Source: Orobanche coerulescens (taxonomy: Eukaryota > Streptophyta > Magnoliopsida > Lamiales > Orobanchaceae). From it: 64,000 bases of DNA. This document shows, piece by piece, positions 11,574 to 24,500 of the stretch. Numbering within the stretch: the stretch's first letter is position 1; every line of letters starts with the position of its first letter. Made by a program: the position numbers and the translations under genes. The notes under the pieces are model-generated. The model searched no databases, was not told the DNA's origin, and saw nothing but the letters and a program-made list of their open reading frames with translations. The stretch is from positions 67,692,001 through 67,756,000 of the forward strand of contig CM065817.1 of NCBI GenBank assembly GCA_033398695.1, written 5' to 3'.

Positions 11574-12880
11574 CGTTTTTATACGCCTGTGCATGTTAGC
11601 GTCGCTAACTTCATCAATAGCGTGCGCTACCTGCTCCTTAATACAGACAATATAGTTTTTGCCATTTTGAGCATAACTCACTCATCCGGACTCCGATTAA
11701 CTCACCGTTTGAACCATTAGAAAGCTAACTCGATGCTCTATTATACTGTTATGTTTCAGAATTTTTGGAGTTTTCAAGAATCGGTGGTGATTTTCCAAAG
11801 TGGAACCTTATACACATTACTTTCCAAACAAGTGTCCAAATCTTATTTCCACTAACATTTCAACATATAGTCTTCTTAATCATATCATATGCACCAAGAA
11901 TCATAATCACCTGCATGTTCATCATCATACGAAGTAAACAATAACAACAATATTAAAAACCCGAAATGAAGGGAGATATTAACCAACATATCTCTTGAAG
12001 AAAAACAACACCGTTCAAAACCACACGAATCATATCAATATCCGCATATCAACCATATTATCAACATAACTCAGTAAACCATCTCATAACCATACTCATC
12101 AACTCATAAACATGACGATCATCAACTCAAGAACATCATATACAATTCAAAATGAAATCCCAAAGTGGAGAGTAATTACCTCTTTGAAGGAATGGATTGA
12201 ATCCCAAGGTTGAATCCGTTTCAACCACTTCCAAGCTTCAAATGTTGTTAGGAATGATCAACTCAAGTGTTTGGAACCTCAACTTCTATCTATGACCTCT
12301 ATCTATCGTTTCACATGAAGAAATGGACGGAAATGACGAATAATGGCCAATCAGATTTATATATATATCAGACATTATTAACGACGCTAACATCTTCGCT
12401 AACGACGTTACACACTTAGCGTGCGCTAATCGCCTTTGTTAGCGTGCGCTATCAAGTCCGTGAGGCAAATCGTCTTATCCGCATGAAGTGATTTACGACG
12501 CAATGCCCATGCAATAACGTACGTAAATGCCTCTATTTAGCGTACGCAAGTGTCCTACCTTAGCGTGCGCTACTCATAGTTGACTCGTTTGTCTGTATGC
12601 TTCCGAAGACAGGTCCACACGCCAAAAGTGTTGACGAGGATAAGATTCCTTTTTGTCCGATATACAGTTAGCGTGCGCTAATCAACATGCATTAGCGTGC
12701 GCTATCACTACATTACAAGATCCGTTGACTTATCGAACGTGCGTCGAAAGTGGCTCGGTCCACACGCAGATTCCTTCCGATCCGATCGCATTAGCGTGCA
12801 TTATCTTATATCCGTAGCGCGGCGCTAAACTCGCACGATAGCGTGCGCTACTCATGATTATTAGCGTGCGCTAATAATGT
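11574..12880 (-). promoter_or_regulatory. L LTR copy 1: TATA box and palindrome clusters
   Basis: On the minus strand a TATA box (CGTATAAAAACG, 11574-11585) is preceded by two palindromes at about 11598-11632. A dense cluster follows at 12,380-12,880, mainly TTAGCGTGCGCTAA type. Several sites are damaged in this copy only (for example CGACG in place of CGTACG). Confidence 0.65.
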
Positions 12881-13118
12881 TACACTTAGCCATTTTCAGC
12901 TATTCTTGTCCAACGTCTCAACATACAGAATACGAACATACGACATACTGAATACATATACTTCTTACATCCAATTGTCGACCAAGTACGACAATTACAC
13001 CAATACAGATGTCTCGGTCCTTCAATTATTTTACCCATACTGTACAGATTCCACGCTGTACAACATAACTCGGATAAAATAATATTAAACAACAGTAGTG
13101 GAAATTCCGGATATTACA

Positions 13119-13158
13119 TACTACACCACTTAAAATAAGTTTCGTCCTCGAAACTTGC
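13119..13158 (-). other. L polypurine-tract region and hairpin (internal 1)
   Basis: The minus strand reads AGTTTCGAGGACGAAACT, then TATTTTAAGTGGTGTAG, then the LTR start TGTAATATCC. The hairpin matches the one in E base for base in its stems, although L has no pol frame for it to encode. Confidence 0.65.
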
Positions 13159-15354
13159 AATCCGTCATAGAAAACAAACTAACGGTTCAACCAAAATATC
13201 CCGAAATAATCACGACAACGATTAATCATCATTATTACCGAATAACCAAAATAGCATACTTACATATGCGCCAAGTCGACGATCTCCTGAGATACTAGCA
13301 AGTGACTTCACTGAAAAGCCTCAACACGCTTACAATAACAATTCCATAAGTCCCAACCAGATATATTATCGTCAGATGAAATAATCTATCCGTGTCGATC
13401 TTTGTCTCGATCGCACAATCAAATCCCAATCCGGATACAAATCAATAATACACGATACAACTGTGAAACAACTGTCTAAAACAATGACAACAGACCCCGA
13501 AATATCAATATAACGTCCGAACGCTCATACGATCGTTAACGATGATTAATCAACAAACTAGCCAAGAATATCATCGACATGATAAACTCTAATTCGACCA
13601 TCCAAAGGTCAAAACACACTTCGAGAATACTTTCACACGGTAAGCTCCAACATGGTCAACACGGTAACCACTAAATAGATATACGAAAGAATAACATTCT
13701 CAAAATGACACACCAATCACGCATAAGAAATCTCAATAAACATACCCCACTGGCGAACATATCTAATCCTATATGGAGTGGGAACGACTACTCAATATTC
13801 AAAGCAACCAAAGATGGGGTCACCATCTCCAATGTCTTGGTTTCACAAAACCCACGCCCAAAATTACATCCTCGTGCATGAATTCTACATCCCGTAGCAT
13901 ATTCTTCTTATCCGATCAATCGACCGATCATCCCTAGATAACCAACTACCATACTTAAGTTAGAATCTTTATTCATCGTACCGTACTGATGCCTTATCCA
14001 GTTTGTGAGTCACACTCATAACTCCATCATGATATGCATTATGCACTAAATGCGTATTTATATCGATCATATTTTCAAAACCAGTTTGAAATCATAGTCT
14101 CGTCAAGAGACAAATTTCCAAAGTTCTTTCAAACATTTCAAAACTCAAAACATAAATTTTCGTAAGTCCACGAAATCAATTTTCAAAAAATTAAATCGGC
14201 TTGGTGCCAAGTATTCGATAACAGCTTCCTTCGATTCTACACGATTTCAAGTTTCAAATGAAAACTATGCAAATGCCGGACTACATCCATATTACTGTAT
14301 ACCAATTTGATTCGCTATTCCATCGGAAAACCACACGATAAAGTTCCGAAATTTTCAATATATAAACTCCGACTAAAACTCCTTTTCCACATATGACTCG
14401 CAATGTCAATCATTTTCCATCCTGGATCACCTCAATTATGCTATGACAATGCATTGAAACAAATCAACACAAATAAAGACTTCCCGAGAAGTTTCTTTTG
14501 AACAAGTAATCCGTAACCCCGAAAGGCAGGAACGACATAGATAAATGATTGATAAAGTGTTTTACAAGTCTCGGGAGTTTTTAAGAAACAAAAGTCTTTT
14601 GAAATATTAGGGTCTCACCCGTATCTCGCTCCGCATTACAAGAAGTTTAAAAAGTAGGAAACTCTTTTTCGACCCCAAGTCCCGAGTTATAAAACAATTT
14701 CAAAAATCTATTGGGTCTCGGCCCAAAATCATTTACGATAAAACATCCGTAAAACATTCATTTTGAAAAGTATCATTTTCAAATGCTCAAAAACAGCTTC
14801 ATATATCTCAAAATGAACTAACATGACTACATGTTCTCTGAACAATCCACAATATTTCTCCCAAATGCACAAATTGCCAAAACTTAATCGACATATTGAT
14901 TTCCAAAATCATAACTTCTCAAGATCATCAATCCTGTCCCAACTCGTCATCTTATACTATAACGCATAATATCTTTCTCAACCTCGTAACATATCAACTT
15001 AGAACGACAATAAATCTCAATGCAATTCAAAATTCAATACTTACAGATCGTGAAGCCGACGATTCCCGTGATACTGGCACATGTCTCGACTCAAGAAAAT
15101 ACTGACGTATATTTTCAAAACACACATTTTGCAAACTCAGTTCAACTCGAGAAAACAACACAGCTCTATCTGAAGAAACACGTTAACACCATTTGAAAAA
15201 GTTACAACAATCCAGTATCACACTAGTAAATCACATAACGCACAAGCCCGAGTGAACAACAAAAACCCAGAGCTCAAACACTTGTCAACCGACAACTCGA
15301 ATGACACGACAAAAGCACGACCCAACTCGACCCGACTGCCTAGGTTTTCACAAC

Positions 15355-15370
15355 CTAAGCTCTGATACCA
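15355..15370 (-). other. L primer-binding site 1
   Basis: The minus strand reads TGGTATCAGAGCTTAG, complementary to the initiator tRNA-Met 3' end, five bases from the LTR. The leader that follows (GGTTGTGAAAACCTAGGCAG) closely matches the P leader. Confidence 0.85.
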
Positions 15371-15375
15371 TATTC

Positions 15376-18300
15376 TGTAACACCCCCAGATCCGACCGAG
15401 AATATTACAACGCCGTGGGCCCCGAGATGGAACCCACAAGGCTGAATGAAATTTTCGCAAACATTTACAAACGCCCAAGAGGCTAACGACGGTATTATCT
15501 ATTAAAAACATTCGAAGATTTATAAAACTCATTTATCAAACCGTCGTAAAAACTTATTTGAAACCACAAGGCCCAAAATGCCAAAACTCAACAGTTTAAA
15601 AACATACGTTAAGCTATCGCTTACACGTACCGACAGAATATATTTAAAAAATAATTGCCAAAGTAACCTAAGTTACCAGATACCAAAAAGGCCATTTAAA
15701 AATACTCACGCAGCGGATAAAGACAAACAATTAAAATACTCTAGCAAATGAATACAACAACCGATCGAAACTCAAAACACAAATACATGCCCTTGCCAGT
15801 ATCCTCCGGGAAGTTCATCTCTCCACGACCGCTACAAGCTTGATAATCCAAGAACCTAAAAAGAAAGCCCACGACGGATCAGCCATAATATCCAACAATG
15901 AAAACCATCACATCTCACAATAATTACATATCAATGGAAATACTAAGTAAGAATACGACCAATGTAATCTTACCGTCAGAACTTACGAGAATCCACGATT
16001 CGTATCCTTAACAACGCATTAAAATAATACCGAAATATCATGCGGTATCTCAACAATACTCAAGGTTCTCAAAACATTATCATAACTCGCGATACGGAAA
16101 TTATACCAACTCTGGCCAATTCAATCCATCGGATAACATCGACAATTCCAATACGATAATCGATTGTCCATCAAAGACAAGTATCAAGGAAATACGGAAC
16201 ATACCTCAAGATACGAAATACCATGACAATCACGCTACCTAATCCAAGATCATATCAACATAACATACGGACATGGTCCTAACACAAGACCTATAAATGC
16301 ATACTCATATGACAACGTCAATATGATCACAACAATAACGACAATGTATACTTATGGCAAACCCATAATATACATATGCACAACAACAATACCTGGTAAT
16401 CCGATGATCCAGCGTTCACTGCCTAGATCCCCCGATGATCCCGTCAGACCAACCCGAGGTGGAAAACCCGTCCGATGATCCAGCGCACGCTAGCATAGAT
16501 CCCCCGATGATCCCGTCGGACCAACACGAGGTGGACATACAACAACAATGCACAAATGCATATAACAATGATACACAATGCATGACAACAACGATACATG
16601 CATGTATCACAACATGAAATGACAAAAATGATTAGAGTACTTGCCCCGAGTCCTTCGAGAGCAATATCGATGTCCAGACCATCACAAACCATTATTCTGA
16701 ATATTCGACGATCCGAAATGTCACGGATGGTAAATAATTCATGCCTTTGTCTATACCATGATGTATCCTCGATACCAAGTATGCCAACAAGAATGTAAAT
16801 CATATACATTATGATTTAATTACCAAAACTCAAATACAACCTATAATCTCAACTCTCGTGTGATTACGATTTATAAACATTGCTATACGAATTATAAACG
16901 AATGAAACTGAAACCATTCATTAAATCTTATAAACTGAGCAAGTAATAACTTGCCTCGATACCAATGAAGCCGTTACCAATTCCTTGTCGTCGTCTACAT
17001 GTCCTCGGCCCGATCAAAGCAATCTACGAACATTCTTGAATACGACCGCAAAGCATGGTTCTAAACATCGATCAATAATCTCAACCTATTACAATAATCG
17101 ATTTAACATACATTCGATAACAATCAACAATCGATATAACTAATCCACAAACCCAACAATTCCAAAATATCTCGATTAAACACAAGTCCGAACAATCTAA
17201 CTCAAACAATTACGAATTCATTCTCATGATTCCACAAAGCCCACATATCGATTCGATAAGGCGAGAATACAAACTTAACCGAAATATTCCAATCAATTTC
17301 TCTTTCAAAACTTCAATCGAACACTTTGAAGGTGGAATTCAAAGGTATATTCGAATCATCAATCAACAAACACCAACCACATCAAGAACACGAAGAACAT
17401 AATCACAAACATATATATCCTTCGACATTACATGATTCTAGCCATCGATACAAACTAAACCACCAAAATATATCAAGAATCTCAAACATCCCAAAATATT
17501 AGAGTTCAAGCCAATTACCTTCAATCCGTGAAAGAATCAATAATGATGTTATAATCCTTGTTCCAAGCTTTCCTAGATGTTATCACTTGATAAACCAACT
17601 CAAAAGCCGAGGTTTAGGGTTAAAACCGAGTTTGGGTGATTTGGGACGAAAGGGGATCGTGTAGGATGGGTTGGGAAATGAAATTCCCGACTGCTTTACG
17701 TTTTTATACGCCCAGGCATGTTAGCGTACGCTAACTTCATCAATAGCGTGCGCTACCTGTTCCCAGAATACAGACAATATAGTTTTTGCCATTTTGAGCA
17801 TAACTCACTCATCTGGACTCCGATTAACTCACCGTTTGAACCATTAGAAAGCTAACTCGATGCTCTATTATACTGTTATGTTTCAGAATTTTTGGAGTTT
17901 TCAAGAATCGGTGGTGATTTTCCAAAGTGGAACCTTATACACATTACTTTCCAAACAAGTGTCCAAATCTTATTTCCACTAACATTTCAACATATAGTCT
18001 TCTTAATCATATCATATGCACCAAGAATCATAATCACCTGCATGTTCATCATCATACGAAGTAAACAATAACAACAATATTAAAAACCCGAAATGAAGGG
18101 AGATATTAACCAACATATCTCTTGAAGAAAAACAACACCGTTCAAAACCACACGAATCATATCAATATCCGCATATCAACCATATTATCAACATAACTCA
18201 GTAAACCATCTCATAACCATACTCATCAACTCATAAACATGACGATCATCAACTCAAGAACATCATATACAATTCAAAATGAAATCCCAAAGTGGAGAGT

Positions 18301-19248
18301 AATTACCTCTTTGAAGGAATGGATTGAATCCCAAGGTTGAATCCGTTTTCAACCACTTCCAAGCTTCAAATGTTGTTAGGAATGATCAACTCAAGTGTTT
18401 GGAACCTCAACTTCTCTCTAAGACCTCTCTCTATCGGTTCACATGAAGAAATGGACGGAAATGACGAATAATGGCCAACTGTACTTATATATATACTGTA
18501 CATTATTAACGTACGCTAACATCTTCAGTTAACGTACGTTACACACTTAGCGTGCGCTAACTGTCTTTGTTAGCGTGCGCTATCGAAGTCCAGAGGCAAC
18601 TGTCTTACTGCATGAAGTGATTTACGTACGCAATGCCCATGCAATAACGTACGTAAATGCCTCTATTTAGCGTACGCAAGTGTCCTACCTTAGCGTGCGC
18701 TACTCATAGTTGACTCGTTTGTCTGTATGCTTCCGAAGACAGGTCCACACGCCAAAAGTGTTGACGAGGATAAGATTCCTTTTTGTCCGATATACAGTTA
18801 GCGTGCGCTAATCAACATGCATTAGCGTGCGCTATCACTACATTACAGCATCCGTTGACTTATCAGAACGTGCGTCGAAAGTGGCCTGGTCCACACGCAG
18901 ATTCCTTCCGATCTGACTGCATTAGCGTGCATTATCTTATATCCGTAGCGTGCGCTAAACCTGCACGATAGCGTGCGCTACTCATGATTATTAGCGTGCG
19001 CTAATAATGTTACACTTAGCCATTTTCAGCTATTCTTGTCCAACGTCTCAACATACAGAATACGAACATACGACATACTGAATACATATACTTCTTACAT
19101 CCAATTGTCGACCAAGTACGACAATTACACCAATACAGATGTCTCGGTCCTTCAATTATTTTACCCATACTGTACAGATTCCACGCTGTACAACATAACT
19201 CGGATAAAATAATATTAAACAACAGTAGTGGAAATTCCGGATATTACA
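15376..19248 (-). repeat. L LTR copy 2 (3873 bp), the middle LTR
   Basis: It runs from TGTAACACCC to the GGATATTACA end. It is mosaic: up to about 17.65 kb it shows the CTG/CAG and homopolymer changes, and from about 17.70 kb it matches copy 3. The switch lies at nearly the same LTR offset (about 2.34 kb) as the opposite switch in copy 1. Confidence 0.88.
17699..18995 (-). promoter_or_regulatory. L LTR copy 2: TATA box and palindrome clusters
   Basis: TATA lies at 17699-17710 (CGTATAAAAACG, minus strand). The near palindromes are at about 17,720-17,756 and the distal cluster at about 18,508-18,995. Sites are well preserved here. Confidence 0.67.
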
Positions 19249-21531
19249 TACTACACCACTTAAAATAAGTTTCGTCCTCGAAACTTGCAATCCGTCATAG
19301 AAAACAAACTAACGGTTCAACCAAAATATCCCGAAATAATCACGACAACGATTAATCATCATTATTACCGAATAACCAAAATAGCATACTTACATATGCG
19401 CCAAGTCGACGATCTCCTGAGATACTAGCAAGTGACTTCACTGAAAAGCCTCAACACGCTTACAATAACAATTCCATAAGTCCCAACCAGATATATTATC
19501 GTCAGATGAAATAATCTATCCGTGTCAGATCTTGTCTGCCTGATCGCACAATCAAATCCCAATCCGGATACAAATCAATAATACACGATACAACTGTGAA
19601 ACAACTGTCTAAAACAATGACAACAGACCCCGAAATATCAATATAACGTCCGAACGCTCATACGATCGTTAACGATGATTAATCAACAAACTAGCCAAGA
19701 ATATCATCGACATGATAAACTCTAATTCGACCATCCAAAGGTCAAAACACACTTCGAGAATACTTTCACACGGTAAGCTCCAACATGGTCAACACAGAAC
19801 CACGGAAATAGATATACGAAAGAATAACATTCTCAAAATGACACACCAATCACGTACAGTAAATCTCAATAAACATACCCCACTGGCGAACATATCTAAT
19901 CCTATATGGAGTGGGAACGACTACTCAATATTCAAAGCAACCAGCATGGGGTCACCATCTCCAATGTCTTGGTTTCACAAAACCCACAGTTCCAAAATTA
20001 CATCCTGTGCATGAATTCTACATCCTGTAGCATATTCTTCTTATCCGATCAATCGACCGATCATCCCTAGATAACCAACTACCATACTTAAGTTAGAATC
20101 TTTATTCATCGTACCGTACTGATGCCTTATCCAGTTTGTGAGTCACACTCATAACTCCATCATGATATGCATTATGCACTAAATGCGTATTTATATCGAT
20201 CATATTTTCAAAACCAGTTTGAAATCATAGTCTCGTCAAGAGACAAATTTCCGAAAGTTCTTTCAAACATTTCAAAACTCAAAACATAAATTTTCGTAAG
20301 TCCACGAAATCAATTTTCGAAAAAAAATTAAATCGGCTTGCTGGTGCCAAGTATTCGATAACAGTTTCCTTCGATTCTACACGATTTCGAAGTTTCAAAT
20401 GAAAACTATGCAAATGCTGGACTACATCCATATTACTGTATACCAATTTGATTCGCTATTCCATCGGAAAACCACACGATAAAGTTCCGAAATTTTCAAT
20501 ATATAAACTCCGACTAAAACTCCTTTTCCACATATGACTCGCAATGTCAATCATTTTCCATCCTGGATCACCTCAATTATGCTATGACAATGCATTGAAA
20601 CAAATCAACACAGCGAAAGACTTCCCGAGAAGTTTCTTTTGAACAAGTAATCCAGAACCCCGAAAGGCAGGAACGACATAGATAAATGATTGATAAAGTG
20701 TTTTACAAGTCTCGGGAGTTTTTAAGAAAACAGAAAAGTCTTTTGAAATATTAGGGTCTCAGCCCGTATCTCGTTCCGCATTACAAGAAGTTTAAAAAGT
20801 AGGAAACTCTTTTTCGGACCCCAAGTCCTGAGTTATAAAACAATTTCAAAAATCTATTGGGTCTCGGCCCAAAAATCATTTACGGTAAAACATCCGTAAA
20901 ACATTCATTTTGAAAAGTATCATTTTCAAATGCTCAAAAACAGTTCATATATCTCAAAATGAACTAACATGACTACATGTTCTCCTGAACAATCCACAAT
21001 ATTTCTCCCAAATGCACAGCTCCGTTCCAAAACTTAATCGACATATTGATTTCCAAAATCATAACTTCTCAAGATCATCAATCCTGTCCCAACTCTGTCA
21101 TCTTATACTGTAACGCATAATATCTTTCTGAACCTCAGAACATATCAACTTAGAACGACAATAAATCTCAATGCAATTCAAAAATCCAATACTTACAGAT
21201 CGTGAAGCCGACGATTCCCCGTGATACTGGCACATGTCTCGACTCAAGAAAATACTCGACACAGATATTTTCAAAACACACATTTTGCAAACTCAGTTCA
21301 ACTCGAGAAAACAACACAGCTCTATCTGAAGAAACACGTTAACACCATTTGAAAAAGTTACAACAATCCAGTATCACACTAGTAAATCACATAACGCACA
21401 AGCCCGAGTGAACAACAAAAACCCAGAGCTCAAACACTTGTCAACCGACAACTCGAATGACACGACAAAAGCACGACCCAACTCGACCCGACTGCCTAGG
21501 TTTTCACAACCTAAGCTCTGATACCATATTC
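19249..21531 (-). other. L internal region 2, no coding capacity
   Basis: The region is 2283 bp, about 26 bp longer than internal region 1 mainly through small indels. It has the hairpin and polypurine tract at 19249-19288 and a primer-binding site at 21511-21526. No protein similarity was found; a 100-codon plus-strand frame at 19712-20014 has no recognisable motif and is not kept in copy 1. Confidence 0.85.
21511..21526 (-). other. L primer-binding site 2
   Basis: The minus strand reads TGGTATCAGAGCTTAG, identical to the site in unit 1, five bases from LTR copy 3. Confidence 0.85.
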
Positions 21532-24500
21532 TGTAACACCCCCAGATCCGACCGGGAATATTACAACGCCGTGGGCCCCGAGATGGAACCCACAAGGCTG
21601 AATGAAATTTTCGCAAACATTTACAAACGCCCAAGAGGCTAACGACGGTATTATCTATTAAAAACATTCGAAGATTTATAAAACTCATTTATCAAACCGT
21701 CGTAAAAACTTATTTGAAACCACAAGGCCCAAAATGCCAAAACTCAACAGTTTAAAAACATACGTTAAGCTATAAACACACGTCAAATAATATATTTAAA
21801 ATTTAATTGCCAAAGTAACCTAAGTTACCAGATACCAAAAAGGCCATTTAAAAATACTCACGCAGCGGATAAAGACAAACAATTAAAATACTCTAGCAGC
21901 GGAATACAACAACTGATCAGAAACTCAAAACACAAATACATGCCCTTGCCAGTATCCTCCGGGAAGTTCATCTCTCCACGACCGCTACAAGCTTGATAAT
22001 CCAAGAACCTAAAAAGAAAGCCCACGACGGGATCAGCCATAATATCCAACAATGAAAACCATCACATCTCGTCAATAATTACATATCAATGGAAATACTA
22101 AGTAAGAATACGACCAATGTAATCTTACCGTCGTAACTTTACGAGAATCCACGATTCGTATCCTTAACAACGCATTAAAATAATACCGAAATATCTGTAC
22201 GGTATCTCAACAATACTCAAGGTTCTCAAAACATTATCATAACTCGCGATACGGAAATTATACCAACTCTGGCCAATTCAATCCATCGGATAACATCGAC
22301 AATTCCAATACGATAATCGATTGTCCATCAAAGACAAGTATCAAGGAAATACGGAACATACCTCAAGATACGAAATACCATGACAATCACGTCAGTCTAA
22401 TCCAAGATCATATCAACATAACATACGGACATGGTCCTAACACAAGACCTATAAATGCATACTCATATGACAACGTCAATATGATCACAACAATAACGAC
22501 AATGTATACTTATGGCAAACCCATAATATACATATGCACAACAACAATACCTGGTAATCCGATGATCCAGCGTTCACTGCCTAGATCCCCCGATGATCCC
22601 GTCAGACCAACCCGAGGTGGAAAACCCGTCCGATGATCCAGCGCACGCTAGCATAGATCCCCCGATGATCCCGTCGGACCAACACGAGGTGGACATACAA
22701 CAACAATGCACAAATGCATATAACAATGATACACAATGCATGACAACAACGATACATGCATGTATCACAACATGAAATGACAAAAATGATTAGAGTACTT
22801 GCCCCGAGTCCTTCGAGAGCAATATCGATGTCCAGACCATCACAAACCATTATTCTGAATATTCGACGATCCGAAATGTCACGGATGGTAAATAATTCAT
22901 GCCTTTGTCTATACCATGATGTATCCTCGATACCAAGTATGCCAACAAGAATGTAAATCATATACATTATGATTTAATTACCAAAACTCAAATACAACCT
23001 ATAATCTCAACTCTCGTGTGATTACGATTTATAAACATTGCTATACGAATTATAAACGAATGAAACTGAAACCATTCATTAAATCTTATAAACTGAGCAA
23101 GTAATAACTTGCCTCGATACCAATGAAGCCGTTACCAATTCCTTGTCGTCGTCTACATGTCCCTCGGCCCTGATCAAAGCAATCTACGAACATTCTTGAA
23201 TACGACCGCAAAGCATGGTTCTAAACATCGATCAATAATCTCAACCTATTACAATAATCGATTTAACATACATTCGATAACAATCAACAATCGATATAAC
23301 TAATCCACAAACCCAACAATTCCAAAATATCTCGATTAAACACAAGTCCGAACAATCTAACTCAAACAATTACGAATTCATTCTCATGATTCCACAAAGC
23401 CCACATATCGATTCGATAAGGCGAGTATACAAACTTAACCGAAATATTCCAATCAATTTCTCTTTCAAAACTTCAATCGAACACTTTGAAGGTGGAATTC
23501 AAAGGTATATTCGAATCATCAATCAACAAACACCAACCACATCAAGAACACGAAGAACATAATCACAAACATATATATCCTTCGACATTACATGATTCTA
23601 GCCATCGATACAAACTAAACCACCAAAATATATCAAGAATCTCAAACATCCCAAAATATTAGAGTTCAAGCCAATTACCTTCAATCCGGCGAAAGAATCA
23701 ATAATGATGTTATAATCCTTGTTCCAAGCTTTCCTAGATGTTATCACTTGATAAACCAACTCAAAAGCTGAGGTTTAGGGGTTAAAAACCGAGTTTGGGT
23801 GATTTGGGACGAAAGGGGATCGTGTAGGATGGGTTGGAAAATGAAATTCCCGACTGCTTTACGTTTTTATACGCCCAGGCATGTTAGCGTACGCTAACTT
23901 CATCAATAGCGTGCGCTACCTGTTCCCAGAATACAGACAATATAGTTTTTGCCATTTTGAGCATAACTCACTCATCTGGACTCCGATTAACTCACCGTTT
24001 GAACCATTAGAAAGCTAACTCGATGCTCTATTATACTGTTATGTTTCAGAATTTTTGGAGTTTTCAAGAATCGGTGGTGATTTTCCAAAGTGGAACCTTA
24101 TACACATTACTTTCCAAACAAGTGTCCAAATCTTATTTCCACTAACATTTCAACATATAGTCTTGTTAATCATATCATATGCACCAAGAATCATAATCAC
24201 CTGCATGTTCATCATCATACGAAGTAAACAATAACAACAATATTAAAAACCCGAAATGAAGGGAGATATTAACCAACATATCTCTTGAAGAAAAACAACA
24301 CCGTTCAAAACCACACGAATCATATAAATATCCGCATATCAACCATATTATCAACATAACTCAGTAAACCATCTCATAACCATACTCATCAACTCATAAA
24401 CATGACGATCATCAACTCAAGAACATCATATACAATTCAAAATGAAATCCCAAAGTGGAGAGTAATTACCTCTTTGAAGGAATGGATTGAATCCCAAGGT

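Larger units (their letters stand above)
9241..13118 (-). repeat. L LTR copy 1 (3878 bp)
   Basis: This is bounded by the ATTAT duplication on the left and by the polypurine tract on the right. Up to about 11.5 kb it matches copy 3 closely. From about 11.57 kb onwards it carries many changes at CTG/CAG and in homopolymers relative to copies 2 and 3. Short frames of 60-130 codons inside it recur in all copies and look non-coding. Confidence 0.88.
13119..15375 (-). other. L internal region 1, no coding capacity
   Basis: The region is 2257 bp. It begins (right side, minus strand) with a primer-binding site and a leader, and ends (left side) with the hairpin and polypurine tract. No frame resembles gag or pol. 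Compared with internal region 2, it has many small differences at CTG/CAG and shortened homopolymers. Confidence 0.85.

Noticed and set aside
19712..20014. A 100-codon plus-strand frame in L internal region 2
   Set aside because: It is antisense to the element, not open in internal region 1 and without motif.
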